From Bacteroides gallinarum DSM 18171 = JCM 13658 (GTDB lineage Bacteria > Bacteroidota > Bacteroidia > Bacteroidales > Bacteroidaceae), in the NCBI RefSeq assembly GCF_000374365.1, contig NZ_KB894146.1:1-47970 (forward strand): DNA of 47,970 bases, in the 5' to 3' direction. The first letter of the stretch is position 1; every line of letters starts with the position of its first letter. Shown here in pieces: positions 27,484 through 37,376 of the stretch. Position numbers and translations under genes: made by a program. A model generated the notes under the pieces. It had not been told where the DNA came from. It saw only the letters and a list, made by a program, of their open reading frames with translations, and made no database searches.

Positions 27484-28159
27484 AATAATGTTATTGTGCC
27501 TGTTCTGTATATCAGTTTCAGGTACAGTCACTGTTGCCAATGCCCAAAGCATAGTCAGTGACAGTGAAAAGCAGAAGCAGTGGAAGTCAATGGAGAACGG
27601 TCCATGGGATTTCGCTCCGGACTGGTATTACTTTTTCCTGCATAAGAAATACTCAGGTGCGGAAATGTACTGGAAATGGGACTGGTTCAATTCCGGATTC
27701 CGTGTCCGTTTCAAGGAACCCAAGTCTGATGTGAAACGTATCATGCCGGTGCGTGTAACTGCCGAAGAGACGCAGAGGCAGAAAATCAGGAAAGTGGAGA
27801 GTGAGCGCAAATATATCGAGGAACTGTATAAGGAAGAACTGGCAAGGGAGGCCGACAGAAATGTTGACCTGATGTATGCCACCTACAAGGACGAGTTCAA
27901 CCGTATGCAGGACTGTATCACGGACGGACTGCTCTACTGTATGCAGAAGAGTGACGGCAAGCTCCGCTATCAGGTGGACGAACTGAGCCGCCAGAATGAA
28001 ATACTCTGTGCGGATATAGCCTATATACACAAAACCGGTGTCGGCTATGGGCTGGAGAACGCCAAGCGGCAGAAGGCATACGAGGAAGCCAAATCCAGGA
28101 TGGCAGAACTGGTCAACAGGACTGCACACCTTTGTGCCGTTGCCGCTACACACTATTAG
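27473..28159 (+). CDS. Secreted tra-region protein, possibly DUF5045-like
   Basis: This 228-aa protein has a signal peptide (MLLCLFCISVSGTVTVANAQ). Next come a Trp/Tyr/Phe-rich region (about 40-75, WDFAPDWYYFFLHKKY) and a charged coiled coil (about 100-140). The tail is rich in Ala/Glu/Lys helices. I suspect the DUF5045 family found in Bacteroides tra operons but cannot confirm it. The protein would be periplasmic, and its position just before traJ suggests a channel accessory role. Confidence 0.68.
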   Translation: MQVRIMLLCLFCISVSGTVTVANAQSIVSDSEKQKQWKSMENGPWDFAPDWYYFFLHKKYSGAEMYWKWDWFNSGFRVRFKEPKSDVKRIMPVRVTAEETQRQKIRKVESERKYIEELYKEELAREADRNVDLMYATYKDEFNRMQDCITDGLLYCMQKSDGKLRYQVDELSRQNEILCADIAYIHKTGVGYGLENAKRQKAYEEAKSRMAELVNRTAHLCAVAATHY

Positions 28160-28219
28160 ACACTCTCTATAATTGATAATAATTTAAGTAATAATATTAA
28201 ACAAATAATATAGTCAATC

Positions 28220-29347
28220 ATGAATTTACTGTTTATTCCGCTGACAATAGGACTTCCGGCCATTGACGAAAGTCTGGAAAAGCTGCTGACGGCCATGGAG
28301 ACATTTCCCAATGTGGCTGTTCTCGGTGATGCCGTTTCAATGGCAAAGGCTCTCGGCCTGTGCCTGGCCCTGTGTGTCGGTTCATACGAATGCTGGATGA
28401 TGATGCTCGGAAGGCGTGGCATGGATGTCATGAAACTATTGCGTATCATTGGCATTTCCCTGTGTATTTCATCCTCTTCATGGATATGCTCGGCTCTGCA
28501 GGTTCCGGGAAAGAGTCTGGAATCCGCTACATGGGCTATGGCCAAGGCAAAGAACAAGGAAGTGGCGGCCTTCGAGCTGAAGGTGGCACAGAAACAGAGT
28601 GAATATCTTGACAGGCTGAGAACCGTGCAGGATTCCATAGCCACGGCAAAGCAGGTGGCCGAAATCGGTCAGGATGCTGCCTGGTGGGACAAACTGATAT
28701 ATAATGTGGAGAATCTGGGCTCGACCATCAACAACTACGCCCAGAGGGCTGCCGTGGCGGCTGAGACGAAGGTCAGTGAATGGATAAACGATGTCATACG
28801 TTTTGTCGGGGAACTGATTTTCCAGATGTCGTATTACGGGATGCTCGTGGCACAGAGGATTTTCATGGCCATCATGATGATATTCTGTCCGATCATGTTT
28901 GCCCTCTCGCTGGCACCGCCATGGAACTCGGCCTGGAGCCAGTGGATGTCCAAGTTTCTTTCCCTCTCGTTATGGGGATTCGTGACCTATATGTGCATCT
29001 ATTATATAGATTTCATCCTTCTTTATAACCTGCAGCAGGATCTGGTGGCATATGACCATCTGCTTCATGGCTCGGTCAACTCATGGGAACAGATCGGCGC
29101 ACTGGGACTGCAGGGAATAGGCTCCAACTGTATGTATGCCATGGGTATGCTCGTGGGTGCCTATATCATACGCTTCGTTCCTGAAGTGGCTTCATGGCTC
29201 ATTCCGGGAGGTGTAAGTTCGGGTACTGGTTCCGTAGCCGGTTCGGCTGCAATGGGTATCACCACTACTGCAGGTGCCATGGCCGGAGGTGCGGCAGGTT
29301 CAACCCTGAAGGGAGCCGGTTCGGCTGTCAGGTCATTAGTCAAATAA
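28220..29347 (+). CDS. traJ: TraJ-like (VirB6-type) polytopic membrane protein
   Basis: This 375-aa protein has at least five hydrophobic helices, including about 40-62 (SMAKALGLCLALCVGSYECW), 75-97, 195-235 (FQMSYYGMLVAQRIFMAIMM and on), 250-275 and 300-318. The C-terminal tail is Gly/Ala/Ser-rich (about 330-370). This is the shape of Bacteroidetes TraJ, the VirB6 counterpart in the inner-membrane channel. It precedes traK, as in other such operons. A 60-bp AT-rich gap separates it from the gene before. Confidence 0.85.
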   Translation: MNLLFIPLTIGLPAIDESLEKLLTAMETFPNVAVLGDAVSMAKALGLCLALCVGSYECWMMMLGRRGMDVMKLLRIIGISLCISSSSWICSALQVPGKSLESATWAMAKAKNKEVAAFELKVAQKQSEYLDRLRTVQDSIATAKQVAEIGQDAAWWDKLIYNVENLGSTINNYAQRAAVAAETKVSEWINDVIRFVGELIFQMSYYGMLVAQRIFMAIMMIFCPIMFALSLAPPWNSAWSQWMSKFLSLSLWGFVTYMCIYYIDFILLYNLQQDLVAYDHLLHGSVNSWEQIGALGLQGIGSNCMYAMGMLVGAYIIRFVPEVASWLIPGGVSSGTGSVAGSAAMGITTTAGAMAGGAAGSTLKGAGSAVRSLVK

Positions 29348-29366
29348 CTTCAAATCTTTTTACAAT

Positions 29367-29963
29367 ATGCTTATTGAATCCCTTGCACAGAAAACCAGAC
29401 TGGCCATGATGACGGTATTTGCGGTAATCGGAGGCTGCACCGTCATCTGTGCCTTTACCATCTGGTGCTGCATTTCCCTTGTCAACGAGGAAAGGCAGCA
29501 GATTTATGTACTTGACGGAGACATTCCGTTTCTTGCCGAGCGTGCACGGCTGGAAGCCAACTTCACCATGGAGGCCAAGGCGCACATACAGTTGTTCCAC
29601 CAGTATTTCTTCAACCTGCCGCCCGACAACGACTATATCAAATGGACGGTAGGGAAAGCGATGTATATGGCTGACGGGACTGCGCTGAAACAGAAACAGG
29701 CCATGGACGAGAACGGTTTCTACTCGGACATCATTTCCTCTTCGGCTGTCTGCACCATCATGTGCGACTCCATTCAGTTTGACGAACATGAACGGAAGTT
29801 TACCTATTACGGTACGCAGCTTATCAAGCGCAGGACCAGGGACATCAGACGCTCGATGGTGACAACAGGTTACATCGAGTCCGTACCGAGGACAAGGAAC
29901 AATCCCCACGGTCTGCTCATTACCGGCTGGAGGACTCTTGAAAACAGGGATTTGGACTATTGA
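29367..29963 (+). CDS. traK: TraK-like (VirB8-type) protein
   Basis: This 198-aa protein has one N-terminal membrane helix (about 13-36) and a periplasmic domain. The domain has features of TraK, such as EERQQIYVLDGDIPF, FHQYFFNLPPDNDYIKW and GLLITGWRTLENRDL near the end. VirB8-like proteins link the inner-membrane and core complexes. The order traJ-traK is preserved and the length is normal for TraK. Confidence 0.88.
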   Translation: MLIESLAQKTRLAMMTVFAVIGGCTVICAFTIWCCISLVNEERQQIYVLDGDIPFLAERARLEANFTMEAKAHIQLFHQYFFNLPPDNDYIKWTVGKAMYMADGTALKQKQAMDENGFYSDIISSSAVCTIMCDSIQFDEHERKFTYYGTQLIKRRTRDIRRSMVTTGYIESVPRTRNNPHGLLITGWRTLENRDLDY

Positions 29964-29975
29964 TATACTGATATT

Positions 29976-30464
29976 ATGAAATCATTCAGAAAAAAGATAC
30001 AGGAAAACCGTCTGAGAACGCATCTGCTTATCAGGTCGTGGTTGCAGCCAAGGCTGGGTGTCATCGGTACAAGATACCGTCTGTCCGCAAGGATAAGACT
30101 GGCCAACAGATGGGCGGCAAAGCATCCGAAAGCTACATTCGCAGGTGTAACAGGAACACTGCTTCTGCTACTTGTAAGTACCGTAGCCATAGATTCCGGC
30201 AACGGGAAACAGAGTGACCCGGATGTCAGTTCGATAGCCGCAATGGAACCGGTGTTTCAGGGATTCCGTACCATCCAGGCAAACAAGGACATTCACCGCA
30301 GTGTATTGACGGACATGACGGTAAAGGGACAGTTACTGCGTCATGAACTGGACTCCATGATTGCCATACCAGTAAAGAGCCGTGAGGATTCCTTGCGGAT
30401 GATCCTCAAATACCGGCAGCTGGAAAATATAGTCAAATCCATTAAAAACAATGATAACCCATGA
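29976..30464 (+). CDS. Single-span membrane protein, TraL position
   Basis: This 162-aa protein has a basic N-terminus, one membrane helix (about 54-71, FAGVTGTLLLLLVSTVAI) and a helical periplasmic part. TraL lies between traK and traM in CTnDOT-like operons and also has one membrane helix, so this is probably its counterpart. It is longer than some TraL proteins. It overlaps traM by 4 bp (ATGA), which implies translational coupling. Confidence 0.7.
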   Translation: MKSFRKKIQENRLRTHLLIRSWLQPRLGVIGTRYRLSARIRLANRWAAKHPKATFAGVTGTLLLLLVSTVAIDSGNGKQSDPDVSSIAAMEPVFQGFRTIQANKDIHRSVLTDMTVKGQLLRHELDSMIAIPVKSREDSLRMILKYRQLENIVKSIKNNDNP

Positions 30465-31672
30465 TTAAGATTAATTTCAAACAGCCCAAGTATATCTTTC
30501 CGCTGGTCATATTCGTTCCGCTGTGCGCACTGGTATACTTTGTGATGCAGACCTTCTCCGGTGGTGAGGAAACTGCCGGAACGGTAGCTACAGACCGTAT
30601 CAACATGGAACTTCCCCAGGCCAATGCCGAGGAAGCCGGAGACAAGATGTATGAGATGTCCAGACGTTTCGGTGACGAGGATGCCTTCACAGCCGTAAGC
30701 GGTATCGGAGAAGAAAAACAGAAGAAGGAGGAACTGGAACACGGCTACAGCGAGGAGGAACTGAACAGACTGGATGCAGCTGAAGCTGAAAGACAGCGGC
30801 AGCAGAGGGAACTTGAAGAACTGGAACGTTCCCTTGCAGAATCAAGAAAGCATATCAATGCATATGCCTACGGTAACGGTCCTTCGGGAAACAGTGAAAC
30901 GGGTTACGGAGGTATGGGCTATTCCTCACAGGACGAGTTTGCACGTGACCTTGAAGAGATTCAGCGGAGGAGCTATGAACGGCAGAAGGCAATTGAAAGC
31001 GGACTGGGTATCAAAGACTCGGAAGCAGAGGAAGCGGAAAGAAAGCACAGGGCTGATTCCATAGCCAGAGTACGTCAGGAGGAAAGGGAACGTAACCGTC
31101 CGAGTCTGGTAATCAAGTCCGATGACACCAATGCCGACAGGTTCAATACGGTTACTGCTCCGGATGAATTTGCTGAAAACAAACTGATACGTGCCATGAT
31201 TGACCAGACTACAAAGGCGCATGAAGGTACACGTCTGCGGTTCAAGCTTCTGGACGATGTGACGGTAAGCGGCACAAAGCTGAAAAAGGGAACTTACCTC
31301 TATGGAACGGTAACAGGTTTCGGACAGCAGCGTGTCAGGGCTTCCATAACCAGTATCCTTATCGGCGACAGGTTCATCAAGGTTAAGCTTTCTGTTTTTG
31401 ACAATGACGGTATGGAAGGCTTCTATGTTCCTGAATCGGCTTTCAGGGATTTCATGAAGGATGCTGGTTCCAATACGGTACAGCAGAATATCAGTTTTGA
31501 ATCCAGTGACGGTTACGGTACAGGTATTTCTACGGAGGCCATTGCCCTCCAGTCACTGCAGAACATGTATAACTCTGCAACTTCTGCCATATCTTCCAAT
31601 ATCAGAAAGAACAAGGCGAAAATCAAATACAATACTATTGTTTATCTGATAAATTCGGAGGATGCACGCTGA
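30461..31672 (+). CDS. traM: TraM-like (VirB10-type) core protein
   Basis: This 403-aa protein has an N-terminal membrane helix (about 10-31) and a long Glu/Arg-rich coiled region (about 85-210). A C-terminal domain follows with the TraM pattern: FKLLDDVTVSGTKLKKGTYL, YGTVTGFGQQRVRASI and FDNDGMEGFYVPESAFRDF. It spans the periplasm as the VirB10 counterpart. The gene follows the TraL-like gene with a 4-bp overlap. Confidence 0.92.
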   Translation: MIKINFKQPKYIFPLVIFVPLCALVYFVMQTFSGGEETAGTVATDRINMELPQANAEEAGDKMYEMSRRFGDEDAFTAVSGIGEEKQKKEELEHGYSEEELNRLDAAEAERQRQQRELEELERSLAESRKHINAYAYGNGPSGNSETGYGGMGYSSQDEFARDLEEIQRRSYERQKAIESGLGIKDSEAEEAERKHRADSIARVRQEERERNRPSLVIKSDDTNADRFNTVTAPDEFAENKLIRAMIDQTTKAHEGTRLRFKLLDDVTVSGTKLKKGTYLYGTVTGFGQQRVRASITSILIGDRFIKVKLSVFDNDGMEGFYVPESAFRDFMKDAGSNTVQQNISFESSDGYGTGISTEAIALQSLQNMYNSATSAISSNIRKNKAKIKYNTIVYLINSEDAR

Positions 31673-31722
31673 TATATCTGAATACAGCAAAGAAAATTAT
31701 AGTAACATCTTAATATTTCAAT

Positions 31723-32610
31723 ATGAAAACCAAAATTATTCTGATAATATGCCTTATCACAGGCATAGCCGTACATCTGTCGGCCAATGAGAAGATATAC
31801 ATCAACCGGGAAGTGACCACGCACATTGTCATGCCCGAGAATATCAAAATGGTTGATATTTCTACAACAAAAATTATAGGCAACCAGTGTACAGACAATA
31901 TCGTCCGCATCAAGCCTTATCTGGAGAATGATTCCATATCGTCTGAAGGTTACAGCGAAAACGAGCTTCTGGGTACACTCACCGTTATCGGTGAGCGTCA
32001 TATTGCCCAATATGACATTCTCTATACCGAATCACCGGATTGTGCTTCTACCATCTACAATGTATCCTACAATGAGACGCAGTCCTATATCAATCCGGAG
32101 GTTTCCATGCCGATGGCCGAGATTGCACGATATGCCTGGGCTGTCTATGGAAGCAGAAGAAAGTTCAACCAGATTGTATCAGACAAAAACGGAATAAGGG
32201 CATACATCAACAACATCTATTCCATCGGTGACTATTTCTTTCTGGACTATACGCTGAAGAACAGGACCAGGATTGCATACGACATTGAGGAAATAAGGGT
32301 AAAACTTACTGACAAAAAGGAGACAAAGGCAACCAACTCACAGACCATAGAGCTTACTCCGGTATTCTCCATGAACAACACCCGTAAGTTCAAAAAGGAC
32401 TACAGGAACGTGCTTGTGATTCCGAAGCTGACTTTCCCTGAAGAGAAGGTGCTCCGTCTGGAGATTTCCGAGAACCAGATAAGCGGACGTGTAGTGGTAC
32501 TCACCATCGAGTATGAGGACATTCTCAATGCAGACGGCTTCGACTCGGATATTCTGGACGGTGCCGACTATTACCCCTACTATTATATTGATCATTCCAT
32601 AAAAAGATAG
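31723..32610 (+). CDS. traN: TraN-like (DUF4138, VirB9-type) protein
   Basis: This 295-aa secreted protein has a signal peptide (IILIICLITGIAVHLSA), then INREVTTHIVMPENIKMVDI, the usual TraN/DUF4138 start, and a beta-rich body ending in paired Tyr residues. It is the VirB9 counterpart and contacts TraM at the outer membrane. Operon order is conserved. The 50-bp gap before it is AT-rich. Confidence 0.88.
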   Translation: MKTKIILIICLITGIAVHLSANEKIYINREVTTHIVMPENIKMVDISTTKIIGNQCTDNIVRIKPYLENDSISSEGYSENELLGTLTVIGERHIAQYDILYTESPDCASTIYNVSYNETQSYINPEVSMPMAEIARYAWAVYGSRRKFNQIVSDKNGIRAYINNIYSIGDYFFLDYTLKNRTRIAYDIEEIRVKLTDKKETKATNSQTIELTPVFSMNNTRKFKKDYRNVLVIPKLTFPEEKVLRLEISENQISGRVVVLTIEYEDILNADGFDSDILDGADYYPYYYIDHSIKR

Positions 32611-32613
32611 GCC

Positions 32614-33087
32614 ATGAAAAAGATTCTGTTCATTCTGTTGTGCTCGGTTGCATTCATCGGTACATCGGCACAGACCGGAAAGGTTTCCGTCAATGCCGGA
32701 TTCCTTTTTCCAAGTACTCTGAATGCCACTTTGGGTTATGAGTTTCCGCTTTCATACGGAAATGCGGTCGAAGTATACGGTGAGGTCGGGAATCACTGGC
32801 AGAAACCGGTATGTCACAATTTCTGGAAAGGATATTTTTGGGATGGAGGTATGGTTTACAAGCATCGTCTGGCACGGTACAAGAACGGCATGATGCGCCT
32901 TCGTCTGGGGCCACAGTTCGGTGCAGTACAGAAGAAGTTCTTCTTCGGACTGGAGGCCGGATTTGAATACAGCTATGTGTTCCGCAGCGGACTGGAGTTC
33001 TCTGTCATACAGAAGAACAATGTGAACTTCCTGCATGGGGATACCTTCCGCAACGGTCTGCTGTTGGGTATAAAGGTTCCATTTTAG
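32614..33087 (+). CDS. traO: TraO-like outer-membrane-associated protein
   Basis: This 157-aa protein has a signal peptide (KILFILLCSVAFIGTSAQ) and a body of alternating aromatic/glycine strands ending in a hydrophobic residue (LLGIKVPF), as in small beta-barrel proteins. TraO follows TraN in Bacteroides operons and has this size and style. It probably completes the outer-membrane side of the channel. It is 3 bp after traN. Confidence 0.78.
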   Translation: MKKILFILLCSVAFIGTSAQTGKVSVNAGFLFPSTLNATLGYEFPLSYGNAVEVYGEVGNHWQKPVCHNFWKGYFWDGGMVYKHRLARYKNGMMRLRLGPQFGAVQKKFFFGLEAGFEYSYVFRSGLEFSVIQKNNVNFLHGDTFRNGLLLGIKVPF

Positions 33088-33111
33088 CAAATTCATATAC
33101 AGTTAGAGCGT

Positions 33112-35421
33112 ATGGCATTTGAAGAGACAAGGGAACAGCAGCAGATGTACAACTACTTCAGGAGTTGCATCTATATCTTTCTGATTATTGAAATCATCAT
33201 GAATCTGCCTGTTACGGCAGACAACAGGGTTACGCAGTTCGTACTCGACCTGCTGGCACGGTTCAGGGTATTCAATTCCGTATCGGGATGCAAGGTGGCC
33301 GAACTGATATGCATCTGTATTGTCTGTATCGGCACAAAGGCTGAAAAGTCACTGAAGTTCAATGTAAGGACAATGGTCATCTATCCTGTGTTGGCCGGTC
33401 TGACACTTGTAGGGCTTTGTTTTGTATTCCACGGCATGAGTTTCGGATTCAGCTGGCTGGGATTTCCGGCCAACAGGCTTATGTATGCAGTCAGTTCGGT
33501 AGTCGGTACCATGCTGGTACATCAGGGACTAGACGGTATTGCCAAGTATTACAACTACAAGGTTGGTGAGGACCGTTTCAACTTTGAGAACGAATCGTTC
33601 CAGCAGTCGGAAACACTGGTCAGTAATGATTATTCGGTGAACATTCCGATGATATACTATTGGAAAAAGAAGATGCACAAAGGATGGATCAATATCATCA
33701 ATCCGTTCCGTGGTACGATTGTTCTGGGTACACCGGGTTCCGGTAAGTCTTTCGGTATCATTGACCCGTTCATCAGGCAGCATTCAGCAAAGGGATTTGC
33801 CATGATGGTATATGATTTCAAGTACCCGACACTGGCCAAGACGCTTTTCTACCAGTACTGCAAGAACCGCAAGGCAGGCAAACTACCTCAGAACTGCGGA
33901 TTCCGTACCATCAACTTTACTGATGTGGAATACTCCAACCGCATCAATCCGATTCAGCGGAAATATATCCCGGATCTGGCTGCCGCTTCTGAAACGGCTG
34001 CTACTCTTTTGGCCTCGCTCAACAAGGGAGGTGGAGAGAAGAAGGGGGGCTCTGAAGCCTTCTTTACCAACTCTGCGGAAAACTTCCTGGCTGCCATCAT
34101 CTATTTCTTTGTAAACTTCCATCCGGTCGGATTCAGGAACGGAAAAAAGCTCAGACGCTTTATATCACTGGAGGGAAAGAAGCTGGAGATTGTCATACGC
34201 AACTGGGATGACTTCAATGCCATCGACAAGGACGGTAACGTGGTGCTTGACTTCGTGGATGAGAACGGCAATGACGTATCGACTGACGAGGATCGTATGT
34301 TTGTTGACCTGAACGGATACAGCTATAAGGACAGGACCGGTAGGAAGATTCTGATTCAAAGGTGCTGGTATGAGGACGAGCATGGCAATGAAGTGGAACC
34401 GGATACCGTAACCGGTGAGTTCTCGGACATGCCGCATGTGCTTTCATTTCTCGGTAGGCCGTATGACCAGGTATTCAGTATCCTGATGCAGGATGACAGA
34501 ATTGCTTCGCTGATGGCTCCGTTCAAGAGTGCTTACGAGAACAAGGCGAATGACCAGTTGGAAGGTATGGTCGGTACGCTTCGTGTGAATGCCGCACGTC
34601 TTGTGTCTCCGGAAGCCTACTGGGTATTCACCGGGGATGATTTCGATCTGAAGATTTCAGACAAGGCTAATCCGAGTTATCTGGTGATAGCCAATGACCC
34701 GGAAAAGGAACAGGTTATCGGTTCTCTGAATGCCCTGGTTCTGAACCGTCTTATCACGAGAGTGAACTCAAAGGGCAACATTCCGGTAAGCATTATCGTG
34801 GATGAGCTTCCGACACTGTACTTTCACAAGATAGATCGTCTTATCGGTACGGCTCGTTCCAACAAGGTTGCCGTAACTTTAGGTTTCCAGGAACTTCCTC
34901 AGCTGGAGGCTGACTACGGCAAGGTCGGTATGCAGAAGATTATCACCACCTGCGGTAATATCTTCATGGGTGCGGCACGTAACAAGGAGACGCTGGAGTG
35001 GGCACAGAATGATGTATTCGGAAAGGCAAAGCAGACCTCACGTTCCATTTCCATCAATGACCACAAGGTATCAACCACAATATCTGAGAAGATGGACTTT
35101 CTGGTTCCTGCAGCCAAGATTGCGGATATGGCTACCGGATGGTTGGCAGGACAGGCTGCACGTGACTTTACGGCTACCGATGACAGTATGCTTGACCATT
35201 TTGACATCGAGCAGTCGGAAGAATTCAAGACTACAAAATATTTCTGCAAGACGCATTTTGACATGAAAAAGATTAAGGACGAGGAAAAGCACTATGTGGC
35301 TCTACCCAAAATCTATGAGTTCAAAAACGACAAAGAGAAGGAAATCCTGCTCAACCGTAACTTCAAGCGTGTTAATCAGGAAGTGGAGGATATGGTAAAG
35401 GAACTTCTCGGTATCAGTTAA
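33112..35421 (+). CDS. VirD4-type coupling protein (type IV coupling ATPase)
   Basis: This 769-aa protein would deliver the relaxase-DNA complex to the channel. Several N-terminal membrane helices lie at about 14-33, 60-76, 88-110 and 112-140. Walker A is GTPGSGKS at about 206-213 and Walker B is SIIVDELPTLYF near 557-568. In CTnDOT the matching protein is called MobC. Here it follows traO instead of lying beside the relaxase gene. About 100 residues of acidic insert (350-450) lie in the motor domain. All key motifs are present. Confidence 0.93.
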   Translation: MAFEETREQQQMYNYFRSCIYIFLIIEIIMNLPVTADNRVTQFVLDLLARFRVFNSVSGCKVAELICICIVCIGTKAEKSLKFNVRTMVIYPVLAGLTLVGLCFVFHGMSFGFSWLGFPANRLMYAVSSVVGTMLVHQGLDGIAKYYNYKVGEDRFNFENESFQQSETLVSNDYSVNIPMIYYWKKKMHKGWINIINPFRGTIVLGTPGSGKSFGIIDPFIRQHSAKGFAMMVYDFKYPTLAKTLFYQYCKNRKAGKLPQNCGFRTINFTDVEYSNRINPIQRKYIPDLAAASETAATLLASLNKGGGEKKGGSEAFFTNSAENFLAAIIYFFVNFHPVGFRNGKKLRRFISLEGKKLEIVIRNWDDFNAIDKDGNVVLDFVDENGNDVSTDEDRMFVDLNGYSYKDRTGRKILIQRCWYEDEHGNEVEPDTVTGEFSDMPHVLSFLGRPYDQVFSILMQDDRIASLMAPFKSAYENKANDQLEGMVGTLRVNAARLVSPEAYWVFTGDDFDLKISDKANPSYLVIANDPEKEQVIGSLNALVLNRLITRVNSKGNIPVSIIVDELPTLYFHKIDRLIGTARSNKVAVTLGFQELPQLEADYGKVGMQKIITTCGNIFMGAARNKETLEWAQNDVFGKAKQTSRSISINDHKVSTTISEKMDFLVPAAKIADMATGWLAGQAARDFTATDDSMLDHFDIEQSEEFKTTKYFCKTHFDMKKIKDEEKHYVALPKIYEFKNDKEKEILLNRNFKRVNQEVEDMVKELLGIS

Positions 35422-35433
35422 ATATATAAGCCT

Positions 35434-36132
35434 ATGAATCTGATTTTAAAACCGGCATTCGGACTTAGCGGTAGTACACTGAAAGTCATTGCTTTGATTT
35501 CCATGGTTATTGACCATGTTGCTCTTTATCTGATGGAGCACGGTACAATATTATACGGAACGATGCGCTGTATAGGGCGCATCGCTTTTCCTGTGTTTGC
35601 CTTCCTGATAGCGGAAGGATTTATCCATACAAGAAGCAGGTACAGGTATTTTTTTACCCTGCTGGGCTTTGCCGTAATCAGTGAAATACCCTGGTTTCTG
35701 CTGAATGGTGCTGACGGGACACATAATGTGATGTTTACGCTTGCATTGGGTGTGGCCACGCTTATGGTTCTTGAAAATCTTCTGCAACGTAGTATGGTAC
35801 TGGGATTCCTTTGGACGCTTGGTATGGCCGGACTCGCTTCTTGGCTTGGAGTGGATTATGAATGGAGAGGGATTCTTGTTATTGTTTTCTTCTATCTTTT
35901 TAATGGATTTGAGCACTCTTTACCATATAGTAGAGGTATGCAATTTTTTTGCACATTTACTTTAATGATGCACTACGGGGTAATTGGTGCTGTAATGGCT
36001 TGCATGATTTTATATCTGTATAATAGGAAAAGAGGATTTGTGCAGGGAGGCATAGCCAAATATGGTTTCTATGCTTTTTACCCTGTACATTTCATTTTAT
36101 TTATTCAGATTTGCAATAGGTCTTTTTCCTGA
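35434..36132 (+). CDS. TraX-family membrane protein
   Basis: This 232-aa polytopic protein starts with a hydrophilic stretch and SGSTLKVIALISMVIDHVAL, the TraX-family signature, then about six membrane helices. TraX of F-like plasmids acetylates pilin, and relatives in conjugative elements may have a similar role. The 3' half of the gene is AT-rich compared with the upstream genes, which suggests a different origin or relaxed composition near the junction with the insert at 36310. A 12-bp gap follows the coupling protein gene. Confidence 0.82.
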   Translation: MNLILKPAFGLSGSTLKVIALISMVIDHVALYLMEHGTILYGTMRCIGRIAFPVFAFLIAEGFIHTRSRYRYFFTLLGFAVISEIPWFLLNGADGTHNVMFTLALGVATLMVLENLLQRSMVLGFLWTLGMAGLASWLGVDYEWRGILVIVFFYLFNGFEHSLPYSRGMQFFCTFTLMMHYGVIGAVMACMILYLYNRKRGFVQGGIAKYGFYAFYPVHFILFIQICNRSFS

Positions 36133-36309
36133 ATATTGATGTTTAAACTCTGTAATCAGCATTAATCCAACATCTTCCAACTTGTCTACCGATAAAATTC
36201 CTCAATATTACAACAATTCTTCTATGCATTATGTAATAATTTGTGCCAATTTATAATAGTGAACATTATTACCACTGTTGTTAGTAGTTTATGAACATAC
36301 CAATAAAAA

Positions 36310-37302
36310 TCAATATCTGTATGAACTATGAATTATAGATTCAAATAAATAAATGCCAGTGAGTTTTGTAAAATCTGACTTTTTTATAGGAACTTTAAAT
36401 TTAATGTAGCTTTCACTTAGAGAAGATACAAGATGGCTTTGAGACATTTCTTTTATTAAATTGATAAAAGAAAATTCATTGAATCCAAATGTCCCCCAAA
36501 TATATCTATCTGTACTCTCTGTACATTCGTCATTTCCAGGATCCATTGATGAATGAGAAATTATTTCATAAGTACGCTTATATAAATTCTCGGAAAAAAA
36601 CAATTGCCCTATCTTTGAATCAAAATTGATTGTCATACTCAAAGAAGAAACAAACGAATCACCTGTAACATTTCCTTTTACCTCTTCCCAGTTATATGAA
36701 GGTGTTCCCATATAAGATGTCTTTACACCATTGATATAATCTTTCAAGTCTGAAGGACAAAGGAATCTATTCTTAATACTCAGAATCTGTCCCACTTTTG
36801 GTACTTTGGTTACTGTAAATTTTTTAGCTATGTCTGATGTTTTAAGAGAAGTAACTATTCCTACAGTTCCATTCCTCTGTAGAGAAATAAAATCCACAGA
36901 AAATTCACTATATCCACAATAAGGAAATTGATTCTTAAAACCTCCTTTAATTCGAATAACATCACATTCAAACGGTTCAGTACCGCCAGATATATTAACC
37001 GATAGTTGAAAATACGGATACCCTATTATTAGTCCTCTAAATTTTTCAAGTAGTTCTTCACATTCTTCCTTATTTAATATTCCCTTAGTCTCTAAAAATT
37101 CTCTTCCACCACTAGTCCTCCATCCAACATTAAGTCTATTATTATCTAATATTATGTTTTTAAATTCGTAGGGTTCTATAACTACAAAAGTATTTTTAAT
37201 TTCATCAATTGATTGAGTTTCAATAGTGCACAAAAGGGATTTTGCTTTTAAATAGTACATATTGTTACTTAGTAACTCATACTCATTAGAATCAATAATC
37301 AT
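36310..37302 (-). CDS. Unrecognised protein in AT-rich insert
   Basis: This 330-aa protein has no recognised motif, signal peptide or membrane segment. It looks like a mixed alpha/beta soluble protein with several Gly-rich strands (RIKGGFKNQFPYCGYSEFSV and VNISGGTEPFEC). The gene runs leftward, against the tra genes, and is clearly AT-richer than them. It sits with a decayed gene and a short MITE-like repeat, which marks recent cargo. A defence or regulatory role is possible from position only. Confidence 0.65.
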   Translation of the reverse strand: MIIDSNEYELLSNNMYYLKAKSLLCTIETQSIDEIKNTFVVIEPYEFKNIILDNNRLNVGWRTSGGREFLETKGILNKEECEELLEKFRGLIIGYPYFQLSVNISGGTEPFECDVIRIKGGFKNQFPYCGYSEFSVDFISLQRNGTVGIVTSLKTSDIAKKFTVTKVPKVGQILSIKNRFLCPSDLKDYINGVKTSYMGTPSYNWEEVKGNVTGDSFVSSLSMTINFDSKIGQLFFSENLYKRTYEIISHSSMDPGNDECTESTDRYIWGTFGFNEFSFINLIKEMSQSHLVSSLSESYIKFKVPIKKSDFTKLTGIYLFESIIHSSYRY

Positions 37303-37376
37303 GGAAATATAATTAGTATAAATATTATCTTCAAAAGTATAAAAAATCTATGATATTGCAGTAATTACTACAAACT

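Noticed and set aside
36133..36309. Promoter or small RNA after traX
   Set aside because: AT-rich sequence without a clear hairpin, frame or promoter match.
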